Shown: positions 1 to 8,712, counted from the stretch's first letter. The stretch: 64,000 nt of DNA from Paraburkholderia solitsugae (GCF_013177695.1 NZ_WOEY01000166.1:62001-126000); one strand, 5' to 3'. The notes: generated from the letters alone by a model not told the origin. Numbers and translations: made by a program.

Positions 1-497
1 ACCGCATAGATAACGCATTCGGCGCTCCCGACCTCGTTGTTTACAACGCCAGTGGCCGCTATCGCGCGGCGGTCGAAGCCATCGAGGCACAGAAACTCGA
101 GGATGCCCTGAAAGTGACCGCATTCGGTGGGTTTCTCGTTGCCCAGGCCGCGGCGGTTCGAATGCTGGCACGCGGCAACGGCACCATCCTCCTGACCGGC
201 GCTACTGCAAGTGTAAAAGGGCTACCTGGTTCGACGCCATTTGCGATGGGCAAATTCGCTTTGCGAGGGATGGCGCAGTGTATGGCGCGAGAACTCGCCC
301 CCAGGAATATTCACGTTGCCCACTTTGTCATCGACGGTGGCATCGCGAGTAGCGTACCCCAACCGGATGACGGTGACACAGGCGACAAATGGTTGGATCC
401 TGACGCCATAGCGCAGGAGTATCTCCACATCCATCGTCAGCACCGCAGCGCGTGGACTTGGGAAGTCGAACTGCGCCCTTGGGTAGAGAAGTTTTAG
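1..497 (+). CDS. Short-chain dehydrogenase/reductase, 5' end cut by window
   Basis: C-terminal two thirds of an SDR-fold oxidoreductase; the frame is open from base 3 and the start lies outside the window. Visible: the NASG strand (NNAG equivalent) near the left edge, then the substrate strand TILLTGATAS, then FAMGKFALRG where classical SDRs have YxxxK. The catalytic Tyr is therefore Phe while the Lys is kept. The tail HVAHFVIDGGI is typical of a subgroup of Phe-type SDRs that I recall being annotated only as generic oxidoreductases. Substrate unknown. No other gene of a pathway is adjacent, so context gives no help. Confidence 0.85.
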   Translation, partial: RIDNAFGAPDLVVYNASGRYRAAVEAIEAQKLEDALKVTAFGGFLVAQAAAVRMLARGNGTILLTGATASVKGLPGSTPFAMGKFALRGMAQCMARELAPRNIHVAHFVIDGGIASSVPQPDDGDTGDKWLDPDAIAQEYLHIHRQHRSAWTWEVELRPWVEKF

Positions 498-719
498 GTG
501 GCGACGTACGCTTGACTAGGCCGATTCGGGCGTTGCGCCTATAGGCAGATTGCGAGAAAGCATCCGTGTCTGTTCACCTTCGCGGACCGCGTTCTGGCGG
601 AGCAAAGACGGGCGGCCAGTTACCCGCCAGCCCCGCCTTTGCCCCGTTTTGTAGTCACGTGTCGCTAGCACGGACCACATCTACATCATAGTCACTGCGC
701 CGGCGTGCGGCGGAGATTT

Positions 720-1013
720 TCACCGGCGGCGCAGCGCATCAGCCGCCGGCGTCTGGCGTCCGCTGCGAGATGCCAGGATCTGCCGGATCGCTGCCAGCGA
801 CTGCTCGGCCGTCGCACTCGCAACGCGCCGGCACGGTGCGGTGAACTGCGGCACCGTCACGCCAAGCATTCGGCACACCGTGGACAGGTACGGCTTAGCC
901 GGACCCATGTACCGCTGCGCCGCGGCCTCGATCGCTGCATCGCCGACCTGCCCGCGCAGCCACGCGAGCGTGCGACGATCCCGTTCATTCTGTACGCGCA
1001 CCAGATGCTCCAT
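720..1013 (-). CDS. Small LexA-controlled protein of unknown function
   Basis: A 97-residue basic protein starting MEHLVRVQNERDRR and ending in an Arg-rich tail. I do not recognise the family; it looks helical, with no signal peptide or membrane segment. The start at 1013 is preferred over an ATG at 1043 because GGAGG lies 5 nt upstream of it, and because 1043 directly abuts the LexA box and sits about where transcription would begin. The promoter and perfect LexA operator just upstream suggest expression during the SOS response. It is a single-gene unit, convergent with the truncated SDR gene to its left. Confidence 0.65.
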   Translation of the reverse strand: MEHLVRVQNERDRRTLAWLRGQVGDAAIEAAAQRYMGPAKPYLSTVCRMLGVTVPQFTAPCRRVASATAEQSLAAIRQILASRSGRQTPAADALRRR

Positions 1014-1044
1014 GACGCCCTCCGGAACTGTATATGCAACCATA

Positions 1045-1078
1045 CTGTATATATATACAGGTTTTCGGGGATTTTCAA
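1045..1078 (-). promoter_or_regulatory. SOS promoter with perfect LexA box
   Basis: CTGTATATATATACAG at 1045-1060 is a perfect 16-bp palindrome identical to the core E. coli LexA consensus. On the minus strand a -35 TTGAAA (1078-1073) and a -10 TATATA (1055-1050) are 17 nt apart, so the -10 lies inside the operator and LexA would block polymerase. Predicted transcription start is near 1043, leaving a leader of about 30 nt before the ATG at 1013. Confidence 0.85.
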
Positions 1079-1178
1079 GAACAATGATCACGCGCAAGGA
1101 CCGATCCGGGCGATCGCCTACCGGCTGCGGCGGGGTGCCGGTCGCGTGAGATGGCGTGATGACGAAGTCTCAATCGCT

Positions 1179-2180
1179 CTATACCCGGCGACCTTCGATC
1201 GGATATCCCGGATCCGTGTAGCCCGGGGTCGATGCGTGGCCGGGAGGCACCAGACTGTCTACGAACTTCTCGTCTTCGGGTCCCAGTTGCACGTTGAGCG
1301 CTTGAACGTAGCTGTCCCAATGAGCCTCTGTGCGAGGACCGGCGATCGTCGAGCTGACCAGTTTGTTCTTGAGCACCCACGCCAAGGCGAAGGCGATCGA
1401 AGTCGTACCGCGTGCCTCGGCGTGGGCGGCAACTTGTTGCGCGATCGCCAGCGACTCAGGCCGCCATTCCGTTTGCTGGATGCGTTTGTCGCCGCGCCCT
1501 GCGCGCGAATCCGGCGGCGGCGCACCATCCAGCGCATATTTGCCGGTCAGTACACCGCGAGCCAGCGGGCTATAAGGCACGACGCCGATGCCGTAGTGCG
1601 CGGCCGCGGGCAATTGCTCGACCTCGGCGGTACGATCCACCATGTTGTAGAGCGGCTCGCTTGCAACCGGCCGATCGATGCCGAGTTGGTCAGCAAGACG
1701 CACGATTTCGGCGATGCGCCACCCGCGGAAGTTGGACATGCCGAAGTAACGAACCTTACCCTGGCGAATCAGGTCGCCAATCGCGCGGACACCTTCTTCA
1801 AGCGGTGCATCGAGCAGCGCGCGATGGAAGTAGAGGATGTCGATGTAGTCCGTGCCCAGGCGCTTGAGGCTGGCTTCGACTGACTGGATGATCCACTTGC
1901 GCGACTGGCCTTGTTCGTTCGGACCCTGAGTCGTCGGATAGCCAAACTTCGTGGCGATCACCCAGCTGTCGCGCCGCTCGGCAATCGCGCGGCCGACGAT
2001 TTCCTCGGAACGGCCGGCGTGGTAAACGTCCGCCGTATCGATGAAATTGACGCCCTGATCGAACGCCTTATCGATGATTCGCTTCGACGTGGTTTCGTCC
2101 GTTTCTCCGCCGAACATCATCGCGCCCAGACACAAGGGCGAAACCTTGAGGGCGCTACGGCCCAGATATCGATAGTCCAT
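1179..2180 (-). CDS. Aldo/keto reductase
   Basis: A 333-residue NADPH-dependent aldo/keto reductase of full family length. The TIM-barrel signatures are in order: the N-terminal RYLGRSALKVSPLCLG, FIDTADVY with the catalytic Asp and Tyr, the Lys in ATKFG, the His in LYFHRALLDAP, then YFGMSNFRGW and YSPLARGVLTGKY. It probably reduces small carbonyls in the cytoplasm; the true substrate cannot be read. It is divergent from a LysR regulator at 2596, with the remnant of another oxidoreductase between them, so the regulator may control it. Confidence 0.9.
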   Translation of the reverse strand: MDYRYLGRSALKVSPLCLGAMMFGGETDETTSKRIIDKAFDQGVNFIDTADVYHAGRSEEIVGRAIAERRDSWVIATKFGYPTTQGPNEQGQSRKWIIQSVEASLKRLGTDYIDILYFHRALLDAPLEEGVRAIGDLIRQGKVRYFGMSNFRGWRIAEIVRLADQLGIDRPVASEPLYNMVDRTAEVEQLPAAAHYGIGVVPYSPLARGVLTGKYALDGAPPPDSRAGRGDKRIQQTEWRPESLAIAQQVAAHAEARGTTSIAFALAWVLKNKLVSSTIAGPRTEAHWDSYVQALNVQLGPEDEKFVDSLVPPGHASTPGYTDPGYPIEGRRV

Positions 2181-2224
2181 TACCTTTCTCCATACAGGCT
2201 ATGCCTGCGGTTAGTCACGATCTC

Positions 2225-2345
2225 TTATCGCGCTTTGAAGCCGCCATCGATCGCTAGCGCGTGACCATTGGCGTTGCAATGATGTCTGGGCACATTGCAT
2301 TGATATTGACGCCCTTGCTGACGTAGTCGAGGTCAGCGCGCTTAA
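2225..2345 (-). pseudogene. Remnant of a short-chain dehydrogenase C-terminus
   Basis: On the minus strand, 2266-2225 reads GHALAIDGGFKAR followed by stop, the classic SDR C-terminus. Just upstream, in another frame, VSKGVNINAMCPDIIATPM matches the SDR segment that normally lies about 50 residues earlier. The two pieces abut in different frames, so an internal deletion destroyed the gene. It lies between the aldo/keto reductase and the LysR gene; the lost enzyme may once have belonged to the same regulated unit. Nothing else is recognised in the 2181-2595 gap. Confidence 0.65.
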
Positions 2346-2595
2346 ATGTCGAGTCAGATGAAATGATAGACATTCGCCGTCTATAGATTAAGTCCATGAA
2401 ACCGCAAGCTGTTATGAATGTGATTCATGAGTGCGCTCGCGTGTCTGCGCAAATGGGCGGCGTTTGAAGGCCGTGATGATGAAGACCGGCAAACCGTCAA
2501 GGTCCCTTGTCATTATTGACCTTGCGAAGTTAACCAGTGCGCGCCTGCGTGACTAGTGGTTAAATTCCGCAAACGTCTATGAGGGCAGTTCATTA

Positions 2596-3498
2596 ATGCC
2601 ACGCGAAAATTTCAGCGACCTGCTCGCCTTCATTGCGGTTGCACGCGAACGCAGCTTTACCCGCGCGGCCGCCCAGCTAGGTGTGTCCCAATCGGCTTTG
2701 AGCCATACGATCCGTGCGCTCGAGAATAGACTCGGGCTCAGGCTGCTGACGCGAACCACGCGCAGCGTATCGCCGACCGAGGCAGGCGAGGGCCTCCTGC
2801 GGACGGTGGCGCCGCGTTTCGAGGAGATCGAAGCTGAACTGACAGCGGTAACCGAGCTTCGCGATGTGCCTGCCGGCACGATTCGCATCACCGCGACAGA
2901 CTACGCGACGAACACGATTCTCTGGCCCAAGCTGTCCAAGGTGCTCCGCAAGTATCCAGAGATCAAAGTTGAAATCATGACGGATTATGGTCTCACCGAT
3001 ATCGTGGCGGACCGCTACGACATCGGGATCCGCCACGGGGACCAGGTCGCGAAAAACATGATCGCGGTTCGCATCGCACCGGCTATGAAGATGTCGATTG
3101 TTGGCTCGCCGGCGTACCTGGAAAAGCAAGCACTGCCGAAAAAACCTCAGGACTTGATGGCGCACAAGTGCATCAATCTGCGTCTGCCGACACATGGGGC
3201 GTTTTACGCATGGGAGCTGAAAAAGGGAAGTCGAGAAGTTCAGGTTCGCGTGGAGGGCCAGCTCGCTTTTAACGGCACCTATCACATGCTCGACGCTGCG
3301 TTGGCAGGCTACGGCCTTGCATACCTACCGTCTGACCTAGCACAGCCACACGTTGCCGCAGGGCGTCTCGTTCGTGTCCTCGACGATTGGTGTCCGACGT
3401 TTCCAGGCTTGCATGCGTACTATGCGAGCCGTTCCGAATCTTCGCGCGCCATGGCACTGATTATCGATTCGCTACGCTATCGTCCGAAAACGAGCTAG
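2596..3498 (+). CDS. LysR family transcriptional regulator
   Basis: A 300-residue LysR-type regulator. The winged helix-turn-helix is at about residues 8-65 (AFIAVARERSFTRAAAQLGV, then SQSALSHTIRALE), followed by a two-lobe effector domain (about 95-295) starting GTIRITATDYA. The segment DIGIRHGD and the Tyr-rich end are typical of the subgroup next to oxidoreductase genes. It is divergent from the aldo/keto reductase at 2180 and may control both. Effector unknown. Confidence 0.93.
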   Translation: MPRENFSDLLAFIAVARERSFTRAAAQLGVSQSALSHTIRALENRLGLRLLTRTTRSVSPTEAGEGLLRTVAPRFEEIEAELTAVTELRDVPAGTIRITATDYATNTILWPKLSKVLRKYPEIKVEIMTDYGLTDIVADRYDIGIRHGDQVAKNMIAVRIAPAMKMSIVGSPAYLEKQALPKKPQDLMAHKCINLRLPTHGAFYAWELKKGSREVQVRVEGQLAFNGTYHMLDAALAGYGLAYLPSDLAQPHVAAGRLVRVLDDWCPTFPGLHAYYASRSESSRAMALIIDSLRYRPKTS

Positions 3499-3505
3499 AT
3501 CCGGC

Positions 3506-3775
3506 GTGGCTTTCCGCGACTCATCCGGTCCGGCAGACCCGGCAGGCTGTGATATGGTCCACAATGCCACGCCAACGAGTATGGCCGCCGATGACCCGCT
3601 TCCGGTCGCTGCGAATCTGCTTAGCTCGTCCATGCTCGTGGGCGATGTTGTCGCCGGGCATGGGGTGACGCCATTTTTGCAGGCGGCCCAAACCGCGGGC
3701 TGCAAGACAGCGAATGGCGTGCAGATGGTCGAGGCCGTGCAGGAGTTGATGCTCGACTTCGTGCTCGGCAATTAA
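3506..3775 (+). pseudogene. Shikimate dehydrogenase-like C-terminal fragment
   Basis: An 89-codon frame whose residues 13-89 resemble the C-terminal NADP-binding half of AroE-type shikimate/quinate dehydrogenases: CDMVHNATPTSM matches the conserved (V)NATP..M motif and MLVGDVVAGHGVTPFL matches the following strand. The N-terminal catalytic domain with its Lys/Asp pair is absent, and the LysR gene ends only 7 nt upstream, so this is a truncated remnant. A relict shikimate/quinate-type enzyme once downstream of the regulator is the simplest reading. Confidence 0.65.
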
Positions 3776-3831
3776 TCGATTAGCGCTGTACTACAGCACC
3801 GGCGACGGCGACTGATGAGGAGACCGATGTC

Positions 3832-4113
3832 ATGGAACGCTCTGAATTCCTCGCTGCCACGCGGCAGCTGGCAGCAGCGGCTGAGCTTCTAGCCAAAGCC
3901 GGTCCCGAAGACGGGCGGTCCGATGCTTTCCAGATGCTCGCGTTTTTCCGCCGATACGATCATCCCGGTGTCGGTTTGAATGCGGTCGCAACGTCCGACG
4001 ACGCGCTGTTCGCGCAAACGGGGCACGCTGCACTCACTATGGCTGGACGTAATGAGTTTGCGGCGGCGCACGCGCTTCTCAAGCAGGCCCGGTCGCTTTT
4101 GCCGGGGACATGA
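3832..4113 (+). CDS. Conserved small hypothetical protein
   Basis: A 93-residue protein without signal peptide or membrane helix, rich in Ala and Leu, probably all-helical. A GAGGAG ribosome site lies about 9 nt upstream of the ATG. I do not recognise a domain. It stands alone between the AroE-like fragment and a convergent Nramp-related gene. Confidence 0.55.
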   Translation: MERSEFLAATRQLAAAAELLAKAGPEDGRSDAFQMLAFFRRYDHPGVGLNAVATSDDALFAQTGHAALTMAGRNEFAAAHALLKQARSLLPGT

Positions 4114-4210
4114 GCGCATCTGGCGTCTGCCCGAGTCCAACGCAGGGTCTCGTAGCGAAGCCATCTGATTGTCTACCGGCCCTCGTTCCTTCTGATAAAC
4201 CACGCGCCGG

Positions 4211-5458
4211 TCAGGAGAGGACCCCAAAAGCAGCGCCGACAATGCCCGCAACACACACGACCGCGGCAATCCCGGAAACGAGCCACAAATAAGCGCCACG
4301 AGGCCGATGCTGGCGAGGCAGCACGGTGACGCTGAGTGCGATGAGTAATCCAACCACGAGCGGCAGCATCAACGCGTTGACGACCTGCGCTGCAACGTTC
4401 AGCGAAACGAGATTCGGGGCTAGCCAGACGACGTAAGCGCTACCGGTGACGGACACCACGTACACCCCGTAGAACCACGGCGCGCTCGCGGGCCGGTCTT
4501 CGAGCGAGCGCCGGTATCCCGCCACTTCGCCCAGTCCCCATGCCAGCGACAGTGAGCAGACTATGGCGGCCACCATCGATGCACCAAGAACCCCTGCACT
4601 GAAGAGAAGGCGTCCCGCCTGTGGGCCCACTACGGTCGCGAGGGCGTCACTGATTTCGCCGACGCTTTCCAAAGAGCTCGGGTGACCACGTCCCCATAGC
4701 GTTGCGGCTGCGGCGACAAGGACCGCTGCCGTCAGTAGCTGTGTGAGGACGGCGCCAACGGCCGTTTCAACCCGGGCGGCCGTGTAGTCCGCCGGAGTGA
4801 GTCTTTTGTCCGCGACCGCCGCCTGCTGATAGAAGACCATCCATGGATTGAACGTCGCGCCAATCAGCGCAGCAGCAAGATATCCAAACTGGTGGTTGCC
4901 AAGCGGGAGGGTAGCCATTTGCCGGAACAACTCGTGGATATCCGGGTGCGCTTTCCATGCCACAACGAAAAACATCAATTCGAAGGCGCCAATGACGATG
5001 GCGACCTTGTCCACGCGTTTATGCGAGCCCGTGAACACGACGGCTATCAGGGCGGCAACGGCGAGCGGTAACGTAATGGACCGGGATACACCGTACATCT
5101 CTCCCACGCCGGCCACTCCAGTGAACTCAGTGACCAGCGAGCCGAGCACGGCAATGACCAGTCCGGTCGCGGATACCCATGCCCATAGTGGACCGAAGTT
5201 CGAGCGAATGAGTTCGCCGTGACCTCGCCCGGTAAAAATGCCAAGCCGGACAGTGAGTTCCTGAACCATATAAAGCAGGGGGATGAGGCCTAGTAGCACC
5301 ACCAGAAGTTGGAGACCCCACTGCGCACCGGCCTGCGCGGCCGTTACAACATTCCCGGCGTCGCAGTCTGCGAGCATGACGAGCAGTCCAGGTCCCCACA
5401 AAGCAAACCAGCGCAGACGGGGCGAGACCTTTGGTTTGAGCAGAGAGGAACCAGTCAT
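4211..5458 (-). CDS. Nramp-related divalent-metal transporter with altered metal site
   Basis: A 415-residue inner-membrane carrier of the SLC11/Nramp fold with about 11 membrane helices. The helix-1 motif GPGLLVMLADCDAGN corresponds to the Nramp DPGN motif with Pro changed to Ala; the helix-6 motif, normally Met-Pro-His, reads GATFNPWMVFYQQ (Asn-Pro-Trp). Loss of the soft Met ligand is what separates Nramp-related Mg2+ carriers from Mn/Fe Nramps, so Mg2+ is a reasonable inference, not proof. The start MTGSSLL is chosen because it gives a normal N-terminus; an upstream ATG at 5563 remains possible. A second relative lies at 9063. Confidence 0.85.
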   Translation of the reverse strand: MTGSSLLKPKVSPRLRWFALWGPGLLVMLADCDAGNVVTAAQAGAQWGLQLLVVLLGLIPLLYMVQELTVRLGIFTGRGHGELIRSNFGPLWAWVSATGLVIAVLGSLVTEFTGVAGVGEMYGVSRSITLPLAVAALIAVVFTGSHKRVDKVAIVIGAFELMFFVVAWKAHPDIHELFRQMATLPLGNHQFGYLAAALIGATFNPWMVFYQQAAVADKRLTPADYTAARVETAVGAVLTQLLTAAVLVAAAATLWGRGHPSSLESVGEISDALATVVGPQAGRLLFSAGVLGASMVAAIVCSLSLAWGLGEVAGYRRSLEDRPASAPWFYGVYVVSVTGSAYVVWLAPNLVSLNVAAQVVNALMLPLVVGLLIALSVTVLPRQHRPRGAYLWLVSGIAAVVCVAGIVGAAFGVLS

Positions 5459-5639
5459 GCTTTCTGAAAGGAAGCGAAGGTAGTATTCGGCGACTGATTG
5501 TAGCGTGACATGTACTGCCGTCAGGCATGACATACCCATCAACGACCTTACATGGTCGAGCAATCAAATGTGCTGCCGATGCCGATGCCGCTGCGTTAGC
5601 GCGCTGACTCGCACACCCACCCTATCTCGAAGGCTCGAA

Positions 5640-5720
5640 ATGGACACTTACATCTTGTTGGGCTGTGGTTTTGGCGCGGCTCTGCTGATTGCAATCTGGG
5701 GAATCTGGAATCTCAGGTAA
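5640..5720 (+). CDS. 26-residue membrane microprotein (copy 1)
   Basis: ATG-started frame encoding MDTYILLGCGFGAALLIAI followed by WGIWNLR and a stop. One hydrophobic helix with a basic end, predicted inner membrane. It is strikingly similar to the microprotein at 14776-14856: identical length, shared TYILLG, GF, ALLIA and GIW.LR. Two independent copies next to cation transporters make a coding role likely. It is divergent from the Nramp-related gene and convergent with the OprB gene. Size and topology recall MgtS, MgrB or KdpF, but sequence identity to those is not evident. Confidence 0.6.
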   Translation: MDTYILLGCGFGAALLIAIWGIWNLR

Positions 5721-5812
5721 TCCGCAAAAGGGGGCGCCCGAAGAGCGCGTGACGAAGCCCCCAATTGCGCGAACAAACGTGTGACTCAACACGTTGTAAT
5801 GGCACAGCAGCA

Positions 5813-7315
5813 TCAGAACACGATGTTGGTCCTCAGGCCCACAACGGCTTCATTGCCGATACGCTGCGACGGGTTCTCCGGATTCGGAATGCCGCCCGCC
5901 GGACGGAACGCGTACTGAAAGTCCGCCTGCAACTGCCACCACGGCGTGACCTGGTACTGATAGGTCGCTTCGATGATCGTCTCCGCGCTGCGCGACGGAT
6001 ACCCCGGCGTCGTGAGCGAAGCCGTATCGCTCGCGAGGTTCTGCGCGTGCGAGCCAATCTTCGCGTAGCCGACCGCAATCCCGGCGACGTCATTGTCGCG
6101 GCCCTTGAACGGCGCCTTCAGTGCCACACCGACGTTCACCCCCAGGTCGACCAGATTGCGATCGCCCGGAGCGCCCATGACTCTGGCGAACACGCCCAAC
6201 GATTGCGGACTGTCCGGGCCCGCACGCCAGACCATCTGGTCGGCCACCGCGTAGAAGCTGTAGTCACCCCGATGATTGCGTGGAACGCCGGTGCTGGCCG
6301 GATTCGCCAGTGACAGGCCGGTGTTGTCGAACTGCTGGTCGGCAAAATTCCCCGTGTTGTACCAGAAGCCCAGTTTGTAAGTGCTAGGCAGGCCGGTGGG
6401 TTTCGGGTCCGATGGGTTAGCCGGTGGCTGGTTGATCGCGTACTGCACTTCGCCGATGAACAGGGCGCTGTCATGCAGGTTGAAATTGGTGCCGTGTGCG
6501 TTCAGCTTCTGCGGATCGCCGATACCATTGCCCGCCGGATTACCGTCGAACACACCAGCAAGCACCGTCCACGAATCCGCGGGGGTGGCCCGCACGCGTA
6601 CCCCGAGTGACGACAACGGATAGGCAGGCCCGCCCGCCGGCATATCGGTGGACGGCAGCACCGGCCAGCCAAACGTGGCGTTCATGAACGTGCTCGCATA
6701 CTGGCTCGTCATGAATTCCTGGTCGAGACTCTGCTGCCCGATCTTCACATCGACCTTGCCCGCGAGCAGGGACTGCTGATACCAGAGTTCCCACAGTCTT
6801 GTCGTCGCTTCCGCTTCGATGCCGGTCGCCGATTGCAGGGTCTGCAGGTTGCGCTGGGTCAGGTTGGTGCCGTGAATCTGCAACGCCGACACATTGAAGG
6901 TACCGCCCGGCAGCCCGAATGCTTTTTGCGTGTCCACCACGACACCGAGCTGCGTTAGCCCGTCGTAGGCGCCACTGCGGTGGGTCCCACCGGACAGGTT
7001 GTTCAGATATTCGCTGGTCTCCTGCAGGCTGAGCGTGACGCCGTGGTCGCCGAGCCAGGGCCGCAGGCCGCCCATGTCGCCAAAAAGTGTCGCGCGGTCC
7101 CAGAAACCGGTCGGCGAAGGCGGCGCCTGGTCCGCCTTCGCCGCGTCCGGTGCGGGCGTTGACGACGATGGCGCGGACTCGGCCGGTGTGGCGGCGGGCG
7201 CGGCTTCCCCGCTCGCCTGGGCGAATGCGGGCTGTACGACGCCCAGAGACAGCAGGCAGGTCAGGCTGATGGGGGCGCCGCACATCAGCAAGGTGGTCTT
7301 GAGGTTTTTCTTCAT
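5813..7315 (-). CDS. OprB family outer-membrane porin
   Basis: A 500-residue outer-membrane beta-barrel. Signal peptide at about 1-33, cut after AFA; then a Pro/Ala-rich linker and an OprB barrel with LFGDMGGLRPWLGDHGV, LWELWYQQSL, and a C-terminal Phe (GLRTNIVF) as expected for barrel assembly. OprB proteins are usually described as carbohydrate-selective. Here the genes on both sides are metal carriers, so a role in cation entry is possible but unproven. Monocistronic on the minus strand. Confidence 0.9.
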   Translation of the reverse strand: MKKNLKTTLLMCGAPISLTCLLSLGVVQPAFAQASGEAAPAATPAESAPSSSTPAPDAAKADQAPPSPTGFWDRATLFGDMGGLRPWLGDHGVTLSLQETSEYLNNLSGGTHRSGAYDGLTQLGVVVDTQKAFGLPGGTFNVSALQIHGTNLTQRNLQTLQSATGIEAEATTRLWELWYQQSLLAGKVDVKIGQQSLDQEFMTSQYASTFMNATFGWPVLPSTDMPAGGPAYPLSSLGVRVRATPADSWTVLAGVFDGNPAGNGIGDPQKLNAHGTNFNLHDSALFIGEVQYAINQPPANPSDPKPTGLPSTYKLGFWYNTGNFADQQFDNTGLSLANPASTGVPRNHRGDYSFYAVADQMVWRAGPDSPQSLGVFARVMGAPGDRNLVDLGVNVGVALKAPFKGRDNDVAGIAVGYAKIGSHAQNLASDTASLTTPGYPSRSAETIIEATYQYQVTPWWQLQADFQYAFRPAGGIPNPENPSQRIGNEAVVGLRTNIVF

Positions 7316-7406
7316 GGCAAGTGGAGGCGAGATTATCAGGCGGATAAATCCGTTCGTTTTATGGATAAGACACGCGATATGTGGCGGAACCGTGATCGGA
7401 CATTGT

Positions 7407-7772
7407 TCAGGAGAACCACCAGCTCAGCCGCAGCGAGCGACCCAGCTCGTTGCCGACTGCGGAAGTGCACAACATCGCGACCAGTGCAAAAGCGGCTACC
7501 GTGACGGCGACAATCGCGTACCCGGTAGGCGTTAAAGGGTTGCCTACATAGGCCACACGAAGCGCGGCGCGCACGGCCGTTTTCCCGGCGCGGCGCAGGT
7601 GGCTTGCTACCGCTGACCTATGGGTTCCACTAGCGTGACCGAGGGCGCCGGCGCGTGCCGTTGCCGACACAGGCGTGGATACGACAATGAGATGCGCACG
7701 GGCGGCAAGCCGCATTGGGTGCCGGGCATGGACCGCGCCAGCGAAAAACGTACCGAATGATTTGACGAACAT
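7407..7772 (-). CDS. Possible small membrane protein, weakly supported
   Basis: A 121-codon frame from MFVKSFGTFF with one convincing hydrophobic stretch near the C-terminus (GYAIVAVTVAAFALVAMLC). The N-terminal half is Arg/Ala-rich and could be fortuitous coding in high-GC DNA. No strong ribosome site and no recognised family. It lies upstream of the porin gene on the same strand. Low confidence. Confidence 0.25.
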   Translation of the reverse strand: MFVKSFGTFFAGAVHARHPMRLAARAHLIVVSTPVSATARAGALGHASGTHRSAVASHLRRAGKTAVRAALRVAYVGNPLTPTGYAIVAVTVAAFALVAMLCTSAVGNELGRSLRLSWWFS

Positions 7773-7828
7773 AAGCGCATCCCCGTCCTGCCCGGCCAAA
7801 CCGGGCGACGTGTAACGACGTGACTGCG

Positions 7829-7866
7829 TCTCGCAAGCGGACTTGCGTCTCGCAAGCGGACTTGCG
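7829..7866. repeat. Tandem duplication of a 19-bp hairpin
   Basis: TCTCGCAAGCGGACTTGCG occurs twice head to tail (7829-7847, 7848-7866). Each unit contains CGCAAG/CTTGCG arms around a 4-nt loop, so the DNA or RNA could form two consecutive small hairpins. Function unknown. Confidence 0.8.
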
Positions 7867-8273
7867 ACAAGCGGCCAAACAAAGGGAGCGTGCTGCTGAC
7901 AGACTGGCAGAAAGCCAGTCGGTGATGAAGCGCGCTAACCCGACCAGAGCGAGTTAGCGGCGAAGGAGTGTTCCTGCGGCGGCTATCTCGCGGTTACTTC
8001 GCCGGCACAGGCCGGCATCGGACTTCCACTACTAGAGCATGTGTCCACGAGGGACTCCTTTTGATGAGACGGGCGGATTGTATTCGGCTCGCAATAAAAA
8101 CTGCAAGTAAAAAAACCGCAAAGACATCGCAGTCCGAATCTCCTGACCACAACTTCGCACCAAATGATTCTGTTTCTTATTTCAATGTCGTTCCCAGGCA
8201 GCGGTGACGTTTCTTTCAATTCTGAAAGAAAATGATGCCAGGAAATTATATTGGCTCTGCTTAACGAATGAAG

Positions 8274-8303
8274 TTGACTTCGGATTCGAGCGCCGCCTAA
8301 AAT
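8274..8303 (+). promoter_or_regulatory. Predicted sigma-70 promoter of the Nramp-related gene leader
   Basis: TTGACT (8274-8279) and TAAAAT (8298-8303) with an 18-nt spacer, in an AT-rich patch that contrasts with its surroundings. If used, the transcript has a 5' leader of about 750 nt before the transporter ATG at 9063, containing two small frames (8647 and 8802). Between 7867 and 8273, and between 8304 and 8646, I see no convincing gene. Confidence 0.5.
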
Positions 8304-8646
8304 TTAAAAGTCTTCACAAACGGGGCTGATGCCTTGGACACCTGCAGTAGTCGACCTTCGTATAGTTTCGCTGCCTGACCGGCAGGACGTCCGCGCTCTC
8401 TTCACCCAGCCGCCGTCTTGCCTTCAGGCAGACGGTGCGCGCCGTAGTTACCCTCTCCGTGCACCCTTGATTAGCGCCATATGGCCGCAGCGTTTGCGCG
8501 TCCATGTGGCACCGCGTCGCGAGCGTCAACTCGCGGCTGCGTCCCTTTGCGCCTTGTCGATTTTTGATGGCGCGGGCGGACGCGTGGATAAGCGCGCGTG
8601 TTGCAAACATGCAGCAAGCGCGTACAGACCTCGATAAGGAGCCGCC

Positions 8647-8712
8647 ATGCCGGACAGTGACAGTTACCCCATATGCCGCTCACCTTTACCTTTGCCTGAG
8701 GAAAGCGAGTAG
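8647..8712 (+). CDS. Acidic/proline leader peptide upstream of the Nramp-related gene
   Basis: A 21-codon frame, MPDSDSYPICRSPLPLPEESE then TAG, with an excellent AAGGAG ribosome site 5 nt upstream. The N-terminus mixes Asp and Pro and the C-terminus is PLPLPEESE. Acidic and proline runs near a peptide start destabilise ribosomes at low Mg2+ in enterobacteria (MgtL-type leaders), so this looks like a Mg2+-sensing leader peptide. Its last codons and stop lie in the 5' arm of a strong stem (8698-8714 with 8751-8767), so translation would open that stem. No relation to MgtL by descent is claimed. Confidence 0.6.
   Translation: MPDSDSYPICRSPLPLPEESE

Noticed and set aside
705..1883. Long plus-strand open frame across the small LexA-controlled gene and the aldo/keto reductase
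   Set aside because: Arg-rich random-looking translation antisense to a gene with full aldo/keto reductase motifs; a high-GC shadow frame.
5728..5766. Inverted repeat GGGGGC/GCCCCC as a terminator between microprotein and porin genes
   Set aside because: Short stem, long loop, no T-run; too weak to call.
8329..8637. A 102-codon frame in the leader of the Nramp-related gene
   Set aside because: Composition is Arg/Ala/Pro-rich without domain signal and no ribosome site; the region is better explained as untranslated leader.
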